Shown piece by piece: positions 34,918 through 44,194 of a stretch of DNA of 64,000 nucleotides. Each line of letters starts with the position of its first letter. The first letter of the stretch is position 1. The stretch spans positions 502,817 through 566,816 of the forward strand of contig NZ_DLHM01000005.1 in the NCBI RefSeq assembly GCF_002483205.1, read 5' to 3'. The notes under the pieces are model-generated. The model did no database searches, was not told where the DNA came from, and saw only the letters and a program-made list of their open reading frames with translations. A program made the translations under genes and the position numbers. Source of the DNA: Flavihumibacter sp. UBA7668 (GTDB taxonomy: Bacteria; Bacteroidota; Bacteroidia; Chitinophagales; Chitinophagaceae).

Positions 34918-37416
34918 TCACTTTATGAGGATAAGAGATCCTTTTTTGTGAGACGGTAACTCATTTTCAAACTCATAGGAGCATTGCCAAACATAATTGG
35001 AAGCGGTTGGTGCCAACCCATTTATTACACCATTCCAGGCATTATTGGGTTCAATCGTATGGAATACGATTGAACCATACCTGTCAAATACTGTCAAACT
35101 AAATTTTCGTAGTTTCCCATATACAATTGCCCTGAAGAAGTCATTTTTGCCGTCTCCATTTGGAGAAAATGCGGTAGGAATATAGACTCCTTTTAAACAA
35201 TCTTTTTCAATAATCTTAATGCTTTCGATTCCCTTGCAGCCATTGTTATCTTCAACTTCTAAGAAGTATGTTCCGGCTGAATTTATGGTAATATTGTTGG
35301 TTACTGTTCCTGTGGACCAATAATATTTAATAAATGGTTTCGATGGTGCTAACAGTTTAGTGTTGCCTTTGCAAATGGTATCAGATGAAGGTAGAAAATT
35401 TATCGGATTTTGTCTGATGCTTACGATATTCAGGCTGTCTGAAGCCGAACAATTATTTATATCTGTAACATTTACCCAATATAATCCGGGCTTGGTTATA
35501 ATTTGTTCCTTGGAATTGTCTCCATTTTGCCATTCGTAAGTTACAAATATTCCTGGATTAATAATTATACTCACTCCTTCACAAAGATCCCGGTCTGGCC
35601 CTAAGGTTGGTACCGGCTTTGATCTTACAATAAGCTCTGTAGTTAGAATTGAGTCGCATCCGTTCAAGCTTTCAAGCGAGTCAACATAACTTCCGGAAGT
35701 AGTTTGGAATTTACCGGCGGCATAAAATTGATCACCTTCACAAATTTCAATTCGTTGCGTTATTTTATTTTTTATTATTGTGAGATCGAGGTTAATTATT
35801 GAATCACATCCTTTTAAATTTGGGATGGAAACTGTATAGGAGCCGCTACTGTCAAAAGTATGGTTTCCCAATTTAAATTGGTTACATGTGTTTACTGAGA
35901 GCGTAGAATATGTATTGCCAGGACAAGGGGCTAATTTTATAACATACGGCATGGATGAACCTCCCCCATGAATTTTATATTCATTTGGACCGGGATCTGC
36001 ATCGACTGCCCCATTTACAGAACCTGTAAAGTATAAAGCCCGGTTCGAGCCTACAACCATTTTGCGCAAAAAAAGCCCCCCGCTTTCTGAGATTTTCTCA
36101 AATCTGGTTAGAAACCCAAAATCACCATCTTCAGAATACCTGATTACAAGACCTTCATTATTTAGATTTTGCAATGTATAATCAGTTATGCCAGGGTCAA
36201 AGTTGATGGTTCCTGAAAATATGCCACAAGAATAAACATTGTTTTCAGGATCAACTCCTATATCATGCGCTGCGTTTAAAAGCTGGTTTCCCAGTTGTTT
36301 TACCCAAAGAAACTCGCCTGATTTTGATAGTTTAAGTATATATGCAGCCGAAGGCGAATTTGAAACCAGCAGCTTTGAATTGGGGCCTGGGTCGAAATCC
36401 TGTGTGCCACCAAATGCTCCAGCTATATAGATATTGTTTTTTTTATCAAAACTAACTCCATGACTGTATAGTCTTTGATAATTTGAATTGTTTCCAAAGG
36501 ATCTAACCCAGATACAATTACCATTTGGATCTAGCAGCAAAACAAATATTTCTCCCCAGCCTCCTGTTCTCATTATGGAGGAATCTTTGCCAGTGTCAAA
36601 ATCACATTCACCACTATAAACACCTGCTAATAGAATGTTCCCATTTTCATCAGCATCAATGTCATTGGCTTCTATATAACTGTTTTTGGCTGGATTGTCT
36701 TCTGCAATTTTTCTGGCCCAAATAAATTCTCCATTTGAATTTAATTTCACTATAAACCCTATCATGGTTCTCTCGGCACGAAGGTTAAATTCTTCCAGTC
36801 CAGGGTCAAAATCTATAGTTTTTGAAAATTTTCCGATTATAATTAAATTTCCTTCGCTATCTATGGTAAGTGAGTTTGGATCGCAGACGGTATCGTATTC
36901 TTTTCCTCCAAATTGTTTAATCCAAACTAAATCACCAGTTGGATTCAACTTTACAACAAATACATCTCTTGTTCCAATGGGTGTTGCAAGATATTCTCCA
37001 ATACCAGGATCCATATCAGCAACCTCATTTAAATAAGAGCTAATATAGGTGTTACCCATTTTGTCAACAACAATATTGACTTGTGAAAATTCAATTGATA
37101 GTGGAAATTGTCCAGCCCAGATTATTTCTCCTGTGGAGCTTTGTTTGGTTACATAAATCCCCCTCTGACTCATTATACTGTTGCCTGCAGTTATCACCAA
37201 TTCGCCTGGTCCGGGATCAAAATCAACCGGGCCTTTAAATAACCCTGTTGAATAAACATTTCCAATTTGGTCAACTGCAATTGCTCGGCCATTATCACCT
37301 CCATGATAAGCGTGGCTTCGATATTCAAATGTTCCTGCCCAATCAAGTATGGGTTGTTGACAGTAAGATGAAATACAGGAACAAATCAATACGCATAAGG
37401 GTACTAAATACTTCAT
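34918..37416 (-). CDS. T9SS type-B secreted protein with seven DFDPG repeats
   Basis: The 832-aa protein has a signal peptide (cleavage near SSYCQ). Seven repeats of about 67-70 residues follow, each with a DxDPG-like motif (about residues 67, 136, 204, 274, 342, 407 and 474; the fourth reads DFDTG), in the style of SBBP beta-propeller repeats. Two Ig-like or PKD-like stretches with 'GCDSI' repeats come next. The C-terminus (YIPTAFSPNGDGKNDFF to the end) is the gliding motility-associated type-B sorting domain (CHU_C). It is therefore exported by the type IX system. I use ATG 37416 rather than the upstream TTG 37428. Confidence 0.88.
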   Translation of the reverse strand: MKYLVPLCVLICSCISSYCQQPILDWAGTFEYRSHAYHGGDNGRAIAVDQIGNVYSTGLFKGPVDFDPGPGELVITAGNSIMSQRGIYVTKQSSTGEIIWAGQFPLSIEFSQVNIVVDKMGNTYISSYLNEVADMDPGIGEYLATPIGTRDVFVVKLNPTGDLVWIKQFGGKEYDTVCDPNSLTIDSEGNLIIIGKFSKTIDFDPGLEEFNLRAERTMIGFIVKLNSNGEFIWARKIAEDNPAKNSYIEANDIDADENGNILLAGVYSGECDFDTGKDSSIMRTGGWGEIFVLLLDPNGNCIWVRSFGNNSNYQRLYSHGVSFDKKNNIYIAGAFGGTQDFDPGPNSKLLVSNSPSAAYILKLSKSGEFLWVKQLGNQLLNAAHDIGVDPENNVYSCGIFSGTINFDPGITDYTLQNLNNEGLVIRYSEDGDFGFLTRFEKISESGGLFLRKMVVGSNRALYFTGSVNGAVDADPGPNEYKIHGGGSSMPYVIKLAPCPGNTYSTLSVNTCNQFKLGNHTFDSSGSYTVSIPNLKGCDSIINLDLTIIKNKITQRIEICEGDQFYAAGKFQTTSGSYVDSLESLNGCDSILTTELIVRSKPVPTLGPDRDLCEGVSIIINPGIFVTYEWQNGDNSKEQIITKPGLYWVNVTDINNCSASDSLNIVSIRQNPINFLPSSDTICKGNTKLLAPSKPFIKYYWSTGTVTNNITINSAGTYFLEVEDNNGCKGIESIKIIEKDCLKGVYIPTAFSPNGDGKNDFFRAIVYGKLRKFSLTVFDRYGSIVFHTIEPNNAWNGVINGLAPTASNYVWQCSYEFENELPSHKKGSLILIK

Positions 37417-37479
37417 AGGATGCAACAAAATAGAAAAGAAATAATTTCTTTCAAAATTTATTGATTAAATTCTAGAGAA

Positions 37480-38535
37480 TTATCCCTCACCTCTTGTAGA
37501 AGACAGCGTAAACCCGATTGTTGTACCCACATCCGGCTTGCTGCGCACATGCATGGATTCGCCGTGCGCTTCAATAATATGTTTGCAGATGGCGAGGCCC
37601 AGACCAGTACCGCCTTTATCGCGGCTACGGGCTTTATCAGTTCTGTAAAACCGTTCAAAAATGCGGGAAAGATGCGCTTCCTCAATACCAATTCCGTCAT
37701 CACTTACTTCCAGCAACACTTTAAACTCATCGGTATTGTACACGCTGATTACGATAGTTCCTCCCGGCTTACCATACTTGGTTGCATTCGAAATCAGGTT
37801 AATCAACACCTGACGGATTTTTTCCTTATCTGCAAAAACATAAACTGGCGCCTCACATCCCTTTTTGATGGAAGCCAGAATTTCTTTCTGATTTAATTTA
37901 ATGGAGAGCGATTCAATTACTTCTTTGATCAGATCCTGAATTACAAAATACTGTTTGTATAAAACCTGCTCACCACTTTCCAGTCGCGATATTTCATCCA
38001 GGTCATTCATCAGGTTCACCAACCGGTCTACATTTCGGCTGGTATTCTCCAGAAAGCGTTTGCGCACATCCGGATTTTCCATCGCCCCTCCTAAAAGGGT
38101 ATCGATATATCCCTGAATCGCAAAAATGGGGGTCTTGAATTCATGTGCCAGGTTTTGTAAAAATTCTTTCCGATAGGCCTCATTTTTACGAAGCAGTTCA
38201 ATTTCACCCTGTCGCTGAACAGCCCATTTCTCCACATCTTCCTTTACTTCATCAATACTTTTTTGCGGGATAATATACTTGTTGTAAAACTCTTCCCGCT
38301 TGGTAGCCTTGGTTTGATAAATGAATTTGTAAATGAGTTTGATTCGCCTGTAAATAAACTGCTGCAAAAAATAAAAAATCAGCAGATAGGATACCAGAAA
38401 AAGAACCGCAAAAGAGGAAAGGGCAATCACCCAGTCATCCACCAGTATGAAATTAGCCAAGCCAACAAGTGCAGATATGGAAAAGGACAGCACCGACGCT
38501 ACCTGTCTGGGCGATAAATTTTTAAATTGAATCAT
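37480..38535 (-). CDS. PhoR-like sensor histidine kinase
   Basis: The 351-aa kinase has two N-terminal membrane helices (about 14-34 and 36-60) with almost no periplasmic loop and no PAS domain. A HisKA domain with the phospho-accepting H131 in LAHEFKTPIFAI follows, then a HATPase_c domain (NLISNATKYGKPGG, DDGIGI, GGTGLGLAICKHI). The PhoR name rests on similarity of the kinase core and on pairing with the response regulator 29 bp upstream; the signal sensed is unknown. The lack of a sensor domain suggests it reads membrane state or a partner protein. Confidence 0.92.
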   Translation of the reverse strand: MIQFKNLSPRQVASVLSFSISALVGLANFILVDDWVIALSSFAVLFLVSYLLIFYFLQQFIYRRIKLIYKFIYQTKATKREEFYNKYIIPQKSIDEVKEDVEKWAVQRQGEIELLRKNEAYRKEFLQNLAHEFKTPIFAIQGYIDTLLGGAMENPDVRKRFLENTSRNVDRLVNLMNDLDEISRLESGEQVLYKQYFVIQDLIKEVIESLSIKLNQKEILASIKKGCEAPVYVFADKEKIRQVLINLISNATKYGKPGGTIVISVYNTDEFKVLLEVSDDGIGIEEAHLSRIFERFYRTDKARSRDKGGTGLGLAICKHIIEAHGESMHVRSKPDVGTTIGFTLSSTRGEG

Positions 38536-38564
38536 GTCGGCACTAAGTTAACCCGGTTTTGAAC

Positions 38565-39251
38565 TTATAAATCAAACTTGTATCCAACCCCTTTTACAGT
38601 GGTGATACAATCCAAACCGAGTTTCTGCCTGATTTTCCGGATATGTACATCAATGGTACGATCGCCCACAATTACTTCATTGCCCCAAACCTGGTTCAGA
38701 ATTTCATTGCGGAGAAATACCCTGCCCGGGCGGGAGGCCAGCAAATACAACAATTCGAATTCCTTTTTAGCCAGGGTGATTTCTGTATCCCCCACCATCA
38801 CCACAAATTTTACCGGATCAATCACCAGATTATCGAGCATTAATATACCCGATCCTGCTTCGTCTTTTTTGGTAACTCTTCTAAACAATGCATTTACCCG
38901 GCTGGTCAGCAATTTCGGACTGATGGGTTTATTCACATAATCATCTGCTCCGGTATCCAGTCCCTTTAACTGGGAAGATTCATCACTCAGAGCGGTCAGA
39001 AATATAATAAGGGTTTCCTTATAGGCGGGTTGGGATCGTAATATTTCACAAACTTCCACCCCGTTTTTCTTTGGCATCATGATGTCCAGAATGATGAGGT
39101 CGGGTTTGATCTGTTTCGCCCGCATCAGGGCTTCATCCCCGTCTTTTGCGGTGTAAACAGTATAACCTTCCGCCTGCAAATTGTATTGGATAATTTCCAA
39201 AATATCCGGTTCGTCATCGGCAATCAGTATCTTTTTTTCCCTGTTATCCAT
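38565..39251 (-). CDS. PhoB/OmpR-family response regulator
   Basis: The 228-aa protein has a receiver domain (1-120) with acidic pocket DDE at 12-14, phospho-acceptor D56 in LIILDIMMPKKNG and a switch lysine in VNKPISP, then an OmpR-type winged helix (about 130-227) with RNEILNQVWGNEV, RTIDVHIRKIRQKLG and the final VKGVGYKFDL. It should activate or repress target promoters when phosphorylated by the kinase encoded 29 bp downstream. A TAACTTTG box lies upstream. Confidence 0.94.
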   Translation of the reverse strand: MDNREKKILIADDEPDILEIIQYNLQAEGYTVYTAKDGDEALMRAKQIKPDLIILDIMMPKKNGVEVCEILRSQPAYKETLIIFLTALSDESSQLKGLDTGADDYVNKPISPKLLTSRVNALFRRVTKKDEAGSGILMLDNLVIDPVKFVVMVGDTEITLAKKEFELLYLLASRPGRVFLRNEILNQVWGNEVIVGDRTIDVHIRKIRQKLGLDCITTVKGVGYKFDL

Positions 39252-39267
39252 TAACGATTTGTTTACG

Positions 39268-39275
39268 CAAAGTTA
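39268..39275 (-). promoter_or_regulatory. Bacteroidota -7 box for the two-component operon
   Basis: TAACTTTG on the minus strand, 16 bp upstream of the response-regulator start codon. Confidence 0.5.
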
Positions 39276-39369
39276 ACGGCAACCGGTAAGCAGCCAATTT
39301 TCAGGCGATTATGAAATTGTTAAGGGCAATTTTAGTGTTATCGCAACGTTATGCTGGTGTTGCATTGTG

Positions 39370-39377
39370 TAAATTTG
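39370..39377 (+). promoter_or_regulatory. Bacteroidota -7 box for the candidate peptidase gene
   Basis: TAAATTTG fits TAnnTTTG, 19 bp before ATG 39397. Confidence 0.5.
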
Positions 39378-39396
39378 AATCCAAGGATCATTATCT

Positions 39397-41622
39397 ATGA
39401 ATAAACTGTTACCCATTGCCGGACTGCTTATTGCCAGTCTGGGGTCCATCGCTCAAACATCGGCAAGTGCCTACCAGGGTTTGCCTAAGCCATCTTATCC
39501 GGTGGAGAGAAGCCGTGTGATCTTTCATGAAAACCTGGATAAAGAACAGAAAAAGCTTTTCCAGCAGCCGGGTTCCCATTACAAGGGATATATACCCGTT
39601 ACAAAGGATGAAACGATTAATAGTGCCGTTCGTTTTGCCATGCTCGACCAGCTCGATGCGCTGCAAAAATCGGTTGAACTGGACACCCTTCTAAAAGATA
39701 ACGAAAAAATTAAATATTTAAAGGGGATGGAAATCCTCGCCCGGAACTTTGGCTCCGGTGCAAGAGCCCGCCAGATTCAGCCCGCCCTGGCTCCTGAAAT
39801 GGTGGAAAATTTTGGTCAGGCCGTTGCGCTTGATCGAAAATTAAAGGGAATTGACCCAATTGTAGCCAAATCGCACTATTGGGTAGGAAAAATCCTGATA
39901 GATTGCTTTACTTATCCTGAAAACAGTGGAGTGAAAGCAAGTAAGGATATCCTGCAGATCAAGTACCTGCAATTATATCCGGAACGTACCATGCCCTTCC
40001 TCAAAACCAATTTTGCCTACCCTAAGCGGGATAGTCTGATTGCTGCAGAAGCAAAACGTGATCCGCGGAAAGTGTACGATTATGCCGCTTCAAACGATGC
40101 TTTGGCACGTTATATCCGAATTCACCCTGATCCGGTGGTGAAAGTAATTGCCGAAATGGCTTCCAGCCGGAGCGGTCAGTTATACTTTCCCTTTATTGAT
40201 GAGATCTATCGGGGTAAACTGACTTTTGAAGACGTCGATAAAGTAAAGGACAATGATCTTGAATATTACCGGCTGATGGTGAAAACCCGCCTATCCCATA
40301 CCGAACGGATGCTGCAGAAAGACACGCCCATGGAGCGCAAAGCCCTCATCGAGCGCATGGATAATAAAGCCCGTCAGTATTTTATCAGCCAGATCAATGG
40401 ATTGCATAACGCCCAGGATCCGGTACGTTTCAAAGTGGTGGAGCCGCTGAGTCCGCAGGAACTTTATTTCCTCTGTGTGCTGGGCGAAGATGAAATTTAT
40501 ACTTCCAGTTACCGGGGTGTATTCAAACGCATTGTTACCAAACTGAAAGGCACGCCAACTGACAGCCTTTTTATGTCAGTGAATTTTGATTATTTCAGAA
40601 AGTTCATCAAAATGGCAGCCGCTTACAATGAACTGGATACCCTGCTGAAATTAATGCCTGATTCCAATGCCACCGTACTTATGAAATCTTTCATGTTCGG
40701 ACTGGAAAAAAATACCACCATCAATAGTGTGGAAGATGCCGTGGACGTGGCCGATGCCTATTCCAGTATATTTGAAAAGAATAAAGTGCTTGCCGCCAAT
40801 ATGCTGGAAGAAGCCCGTTTGAATTATGAACGAAATGTGCAGAATGGTGACCTGAACGGACAAAAAATCTACCAGATAGAAAAGACCCTTTTTGAATCGG
40901 CTGATACCACTTCGAAAGTAGATCTTTCGAAGGCATTGGGAATTCCACCGGTTTATAATGTTCCGTTTGAGCGCCTTGCGGATTCTGCCGGAAGGGTTAT
41001 ACAACAGGTATTTTTCTATGGTGATGACGATAAAGACGGTCAAAATTCCTATGCCAATTTCATGACGCTTTTTAAAGGCAAGCCTGATTGGGCGATTACG
41101 GAGAATAAGGATTTTGTAACCATCAAATCAACCAAGGGTAAATCGGTTTGGATCTTTGCCAATAAACCTTTGTACGGATTGGATGATCCGGATGCCAAAG
41201 CACAGGCCAAATTGCAGGAATACCTCGATCAAAACCAATTGTATCCAACTGTGTATATTCATCGCGGACATAGTTATCATGTGAAATCTTCGTTGAATCA
41301 GATAACACCAAGTGCACGTATCGTTGTGCTCGGTTCCTGTGGTGGTTATAATAACCTGAATGATGTGCTGACAATCAGTCCGGATGCCCATATCATCTCT
41401 TCCAAGCAAATTGGAACCCGTGCGGTAAACGAACCGATTCTGAACTCCATCAATACATCGCTTCGCAATGGTGCTGCAGTTGAGTGGATGCCGATGTGGG
41501 CGGAGTTGGGTAAATTATTTACCGGTGAAGCCAAGGAGCGATTTGATGATTATATTCCACCGTACAAAAATCTGGGAGCCATCTTTATCAAAGCATACAG
41601 AGGCGTGGAAGAGGAAGAGTAA
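39397..41622 (+). CDS. Large secreted protein with candidate clan CD cysteine-peptidase site
   Basis: The 741-aa product has a signal peptide (cleavage near SIAQT) and a long, mostly helical region with no family I recognise. Near the C-terminus YPTVYIHRGHSYHV (H625 in RGHS) is followed 23 residues later by ARIVVLGSCGGYNN (C648). A hydrophobic strand ending in a GH(S) motif and a second strand ending in SC is the catalytic arrangement of clan CD peptidases (caspase, gingipain, CHAT, clostripain). The His-Cys spacing is shorter than in the examples I know. Whether it is an active peptidase is inference. It lies divergent to the two-component operon. Confidence 0.6.
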   Translation: MNKLLPIAGLLIASLGSIAQTSASAYQGLPKPSYPVERSRVIFHENLDKEQKKLFQQPGSHYKGYIPVTKDETINSAVRFAMLDQLDALQKSVELDTLLKDNEKIKYLKGMEILARNFGSGARARQIQPALAPEMVENFGQAVALDRKLKGIDPIVAKSHYWVGKILIDCFTYPENSGVKASKDILQIKYLQLYPERTMPFLKTNFAYPKRDSLIAAEAKRDPRKVYDYAASNDALARYIRIHPDPVVKVIAEMASSRSGQLYFPFIDEIYRGKLTFEDVDKVKDNDLEYYRLMVKTRLSHTERMLQKDTPMERKALIERMDNKARQYFISQINGLHNAQDPVRFKVVEPLSPQELYFLCVLGEDEIYTSSYRGVFKRIVTKLKGTPTDSLFMSVNFDYFRKFIKMAAAYNELDTLLKLMPDSNATVLMKSFMFGLEKNTTINSVEDAVDVADAYSSIFEKNKVLAANMLEEARLNYERNVQNGDLNGQKIYQIEKTLFESADTTSKVDLSKALGIPPVYNVPFERLADSAGRVIQQVFFYGDDDKDGQNSYANFMTLFKGKPDWAITENKDFVTIKSTKGKSVWIFANKPLYGLDDPDAKAQAKLQEYLDQNQLYPTVYIHRGHSYHVKSSLNQITPSARIVVLGSCGGYNNLNDVLTISPDAHIISSKQIGTRAVNEPILNSINTSLRNGAAVEWMPMWAELGKLFTGEAKERFDDYIPPYKNLGAIFIKAYRGVEEEE

Positions 41623-41630
41623 TATATTTG
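41623..41630 (+). promoter_or_regulatory. TAnnTTTG box just before the ABC exporter start
   Basis: TATATTTG lies only 4 bp before the start codon at 41635. If it is used, the mRNA would be leaderless or nearly so; it may also be coincidental. Confidence 0.3.
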
Positions 41631-41634
41631 CGGA

Positions 41635-43425
41635 ATGTCATCGACCTCTGCGAACAAGAAGATTTTTGATGTGGCTTTGTTGAGACGGATTTTCAGCCTT
41701 GCGGCTCCGTACAAGAAAAAAGTGATCTGGTCGCTGGTGCTTGCGATATTGCTGGCTTTGCTTACACCGGTTCGGCCCTGGCTGATCCAATTAACGGTTA
41801 ATACCTATATACGGAACGGGATGCTCGACTGGGTTATCCGAATTACTTTGATTCAATTCGGATTGCTGCTGGTGGAGACCCTGTTCCGTTTCTTTTTTAC
41901 TTTCACGACCTCCTGGCTCGGACAATCGGTGGTGAAAAACCTGCGGGTGCGGGTCTTTAATAAAGTGGTGGGATTGAATCTCTCCCAGTTCGACACCACA
42001 CCAATCGGAACCCTTACCACTCGCACCATCAATGATATTGAATCGGTGAATGAAGTTTTTTCAGACGGACTGATTCCGATTATTGCGGATTTTCTCTCTA
42101 TTATTTCGATACTTTTTGTGATGTTCTGGGTGGACTGGAAACTGGCTCTGATCAGTCTGGCTCCCTTTCCTTTTTTGATACTGGCAACCTATATATTCAA
42201 AGAAAGTGTAAACCGGTCTTTTATAAGGGTACGCAATGCGGTTTCTGCGCTGAATGCCTTTGTGCAGGAACACCTGACCGGAATACAGGTGGTTCAGACA
42301 TTTGCCGCCGAAGAGCGGGAATCGGAGAAGTTTAAAAAAATCAACCGCGAGCACCGGAATGCCAATATCAATGCCATTTTTGCCTATTCCGTATTTTTCC
42401 CGGTGGTGGAAATCGTTTTGGCGGTGTCTACCGGATTGCTGGTTTGGTGGGCAGCCAGTAATGCGCTGCAACTTCCACCGGAAGAAGCCGCAGAGATGGC
42501 TGGGAAGATGATCTCCTTTATTTTGTTCCTGAATTTATTGTTCCGTCCGCTTCGGGTTATTGCCGATAAATTCAACGTACTGCAAATGGGCATGGTGGCC
42601 AGTGAGCGGGTATTTAAGGTGCTGGATAATGATGATTATATCAAAACAGAAGGCAGTTATGCGCCTGAAAAAATTAACGGGAAGATTGAATTCGACCATG
42701 TATGGTTTGCCTATAAAGAGGATCAATATGTGTTACGGGACCTGAATTTTACTGTTCAGCCAGGCGAAACGGTGGCACTGGTTGGACATACAGGCAGTGG
42801 AAAGACCTCCATTATCAGCTTACTAAACCGATTATATCATATTAATAAAGGACAGATTCGAATTGATGGGGTGCCTGTGGAGGAATTTAAGCTGGAGGCG
42901 CTGCGGCTGCAAACCGGTGTGGTATTGCAGGATGTATTCCTTTTTTCCGGTTCTGTGCTGGAGAATATTACCCTGCGGAATCCGACTATCACCAGAGCGC
43001 AGGTGGAACATGCCGCGAAGCTGATCGGGGTGGACGATTTTATTGAGACCCTGCCCGGCGGATATGATTACAATGTGATGGAACGGGGCGCCACGCTTTC
43101 TTTGGGTCAGCGGCAGATTCTTTCTTTTATACGCGCTCTTTTATATAATCCGGGAATTCTGATTCTGGATGAAGCTACTTCAAGTGTGGATACGGAAAGT
43201 GAGCAGCTGATTCAGCATGCAATTGATACCCTGATCTCCGGCCGTACGGCAATTGTTATTGCCCATCGCCTCAGCACCATCCGAAAGGCAGATAAGATTA
43301 TTGTGCTGGATAAAGGGGAGATAAAGGAAATCGGTACACATGAAGAATTGCTGGAAAATAAAGGATACTACCATAGTTTGTACGAATCCCAGTTTGAGGG
43401 AAGGGGGGAAGGAGGTGAGAAGTGA
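41635..43425 (+). CDS. MsbA-like ABC exporter (fused permease and ATPase)
   Basis: The 596-aa half-transporter has a six-helix exporter membrane domain (about 15-320) and an ATPase domain with Walker A GHTGSGKTS (near residue 383), signature LSLGQRQ, Walker B ILILDEATS and an H-loop in IVIAHRLSTI. Such exporters move lipids, peptides or drugs outward as dimers; the substrate is unknown. It begins 13 bp after the candidate peptidase gene. Its last residues (EGGEK) and the stop codon are encoded by the start of a heptamer repeat array, so the C-terminal tail is repeat-derived. Confidence 0.93.
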   Translation: MSSTSANKKIFDVALLRRIFSLAAPYKKKVIWSLVLAILLALLTPVRPWLIQLTVNTYIRNGMLDWVIRITLIQFGLLLVETLFRFFFTFTTSWLGQSVVKNLRVRVFNKVVGLNLSQFDTTPIGTLTTRTINDIESVNEVFSDGLIPIIADFLSIISILFVMFWVDWKLALISLAPFPFLILATYIFKESVNRSFIRVRNAVSALNAFVQEHLTGIQVVQTFAAEERESEKFKKINREHRNANINAIFAYSVFFPVVEIVLAVSTGLLVWWAASNALQLPPEEAAEMAGKMISFILFLNLLFRPLRVIADKFNVLQMGMVASERVFKVLDNDDYIKTEGSYAPEKINGKIEFDHVWFAYKEDQYVLRDLNFTVQPGETVALVGHTGSGKTSIISLLNRLYHINKGQIRIDGVPVEEFKLEALRLQTGVVLQDVFLFSGSVLENITLRNPTITRAQVEHAAKLIGVDDFIETLPGGYDYNVMERGATLSLGQRQILSFIRALLYNPGILILDEATSSVDTESEQLIQHAIDTLISGRTAIVIAHRLSTIRKADKIIVLDKGEIKEIGTHEELLENKGYYHSLYESQFEGRGEGGEK

Positions 43426-43522
43426 GAAGTGAGAAGGGGGAAGGAGGTGAGAAGTGAGAAGTGAGAAGGGAGAAGTGAGAAGTGAGAAGGGAGAAGTGAG
43501 AAGGGAGAGGGGAGAAGGGAAA
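43415..43522 (+). repeat. Heptamer tandem array containing the ABC exporter stop codon
   Basis: Runs of GTGAGAA and GGGAGAA units in 7-bp register. A segment of three GTGAGAA units is itself duplicated. The stop TGA (43423-43425) lies in the second unit. Confidence 0.85.
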
Positions 43523-44115
43523 TAGGAGGAAGGGGAAGGGTAGAAGGGGCTCTGTTTTCCCATAGCATACTGAAGTAATAGTGACCAATGGTCCTGTTCC
43601 CGCCGGGTAAATGCCAGGAGAGGAGGCAATGGAGAAGGGAGGACGGAGAAGTGAGAAGGGAGAAGTGAGAAGGGAGAAGGGAGGACGGAGAGGGGAAATA
43701 GGAGGAAGGGAAGAAAGAGGAGAAGTCAGATAGGTGAAAGTTGTGCAATTGCTCCCAAATGCAAGAAACTACTATGAAATTAGACGGAGAAGTTGGCGGT
43801 CCCGGTTTGGTTTTTCCGGGAGGGAGCCGAAGCAGGCGCAATTGTGAATAGTGAATGGTGAATAGTGAATGGTGAATAGTGAATAGTGAATGGTGAATAG
43901 TGAATGGTGAATAGTGAATGGTGAATGGTGAATGGTGAATGGTGAATGGTGAATGGGCAAGGTGTGAATCGTGAAAATCAGGGAGACCATAAAATGAATG
44001 TTGGAAGTTTAATGAATAAACCTAATTGATTGAAAATCAGATATAAATAAAGTTTTATAAGCATCTTTTAGAACCTGTCTGCAATTTATCTTAAACTACG
44101 AACTGCCGGTTCCCA
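43523..44115. other. Repeat-rich non-coding region before the ATP synthase operon
   Basis: No credible gene. It holds more GGGAGAA/GTGAGAA material (43631-43697, including two copies of GAGGACGGAGA), a CCCGG/CCGGG hairpin at 43801-43820 and the GTGAATR array at 43844. Open frames here on the minus strand are Ser/Pro/Leu or Thr/Ile/His repeats made by the arrays and are not considered genes. Confidence 0.75.
43844..43955 (+). repeat. Sixteen-unit GTGAATA/GTGAATG heptamer array
   Basis: Sixteen consecutive 7-bp units with only the last base varying between A and G. This is the most regular array in the window and a likely site of length variation between strains. Confidence 0.95.
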
Positions 44116-44150
44116 ACTTTTTACTTCTAACTTTTAACTTCTTACTTTAT
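44116..44150 (-). repeat. Heptamer array upstream of atpB
   Basis: Plus-strand units CTTTTTA, CTTCTAA, CTTTTAA, CTTCTTA in 7-bp register, the inverse orientation of the family, ending about 18 bp before the atpB -7 box. Confidence 0.7.
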
Positions 44151-44167
44151 TATTTGCCATTCCTTCC

Positions 44168-44175
44168 TATCTTTG
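44168..44175 (+). promoter_or_regulatory. Bacteroidota -7 box for the atp operon
   Basis: TATCTTTG matches TAnnTTTG and lies 19 bp before the atpB start codon. Confidence 0.6.
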
Positions 44176-44194
44176 CGCAAAATTTAGAAACGGC

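Noticed and set aside
43180..43990. Several minus-strand open frames rich in Ser, Pro, Leu or Thr, Ile, His
   Set aside because: They are translations of the heptamer arrays and of the antisense of the ABC exporter gene; a 7-bp period gives long open frames automatically.
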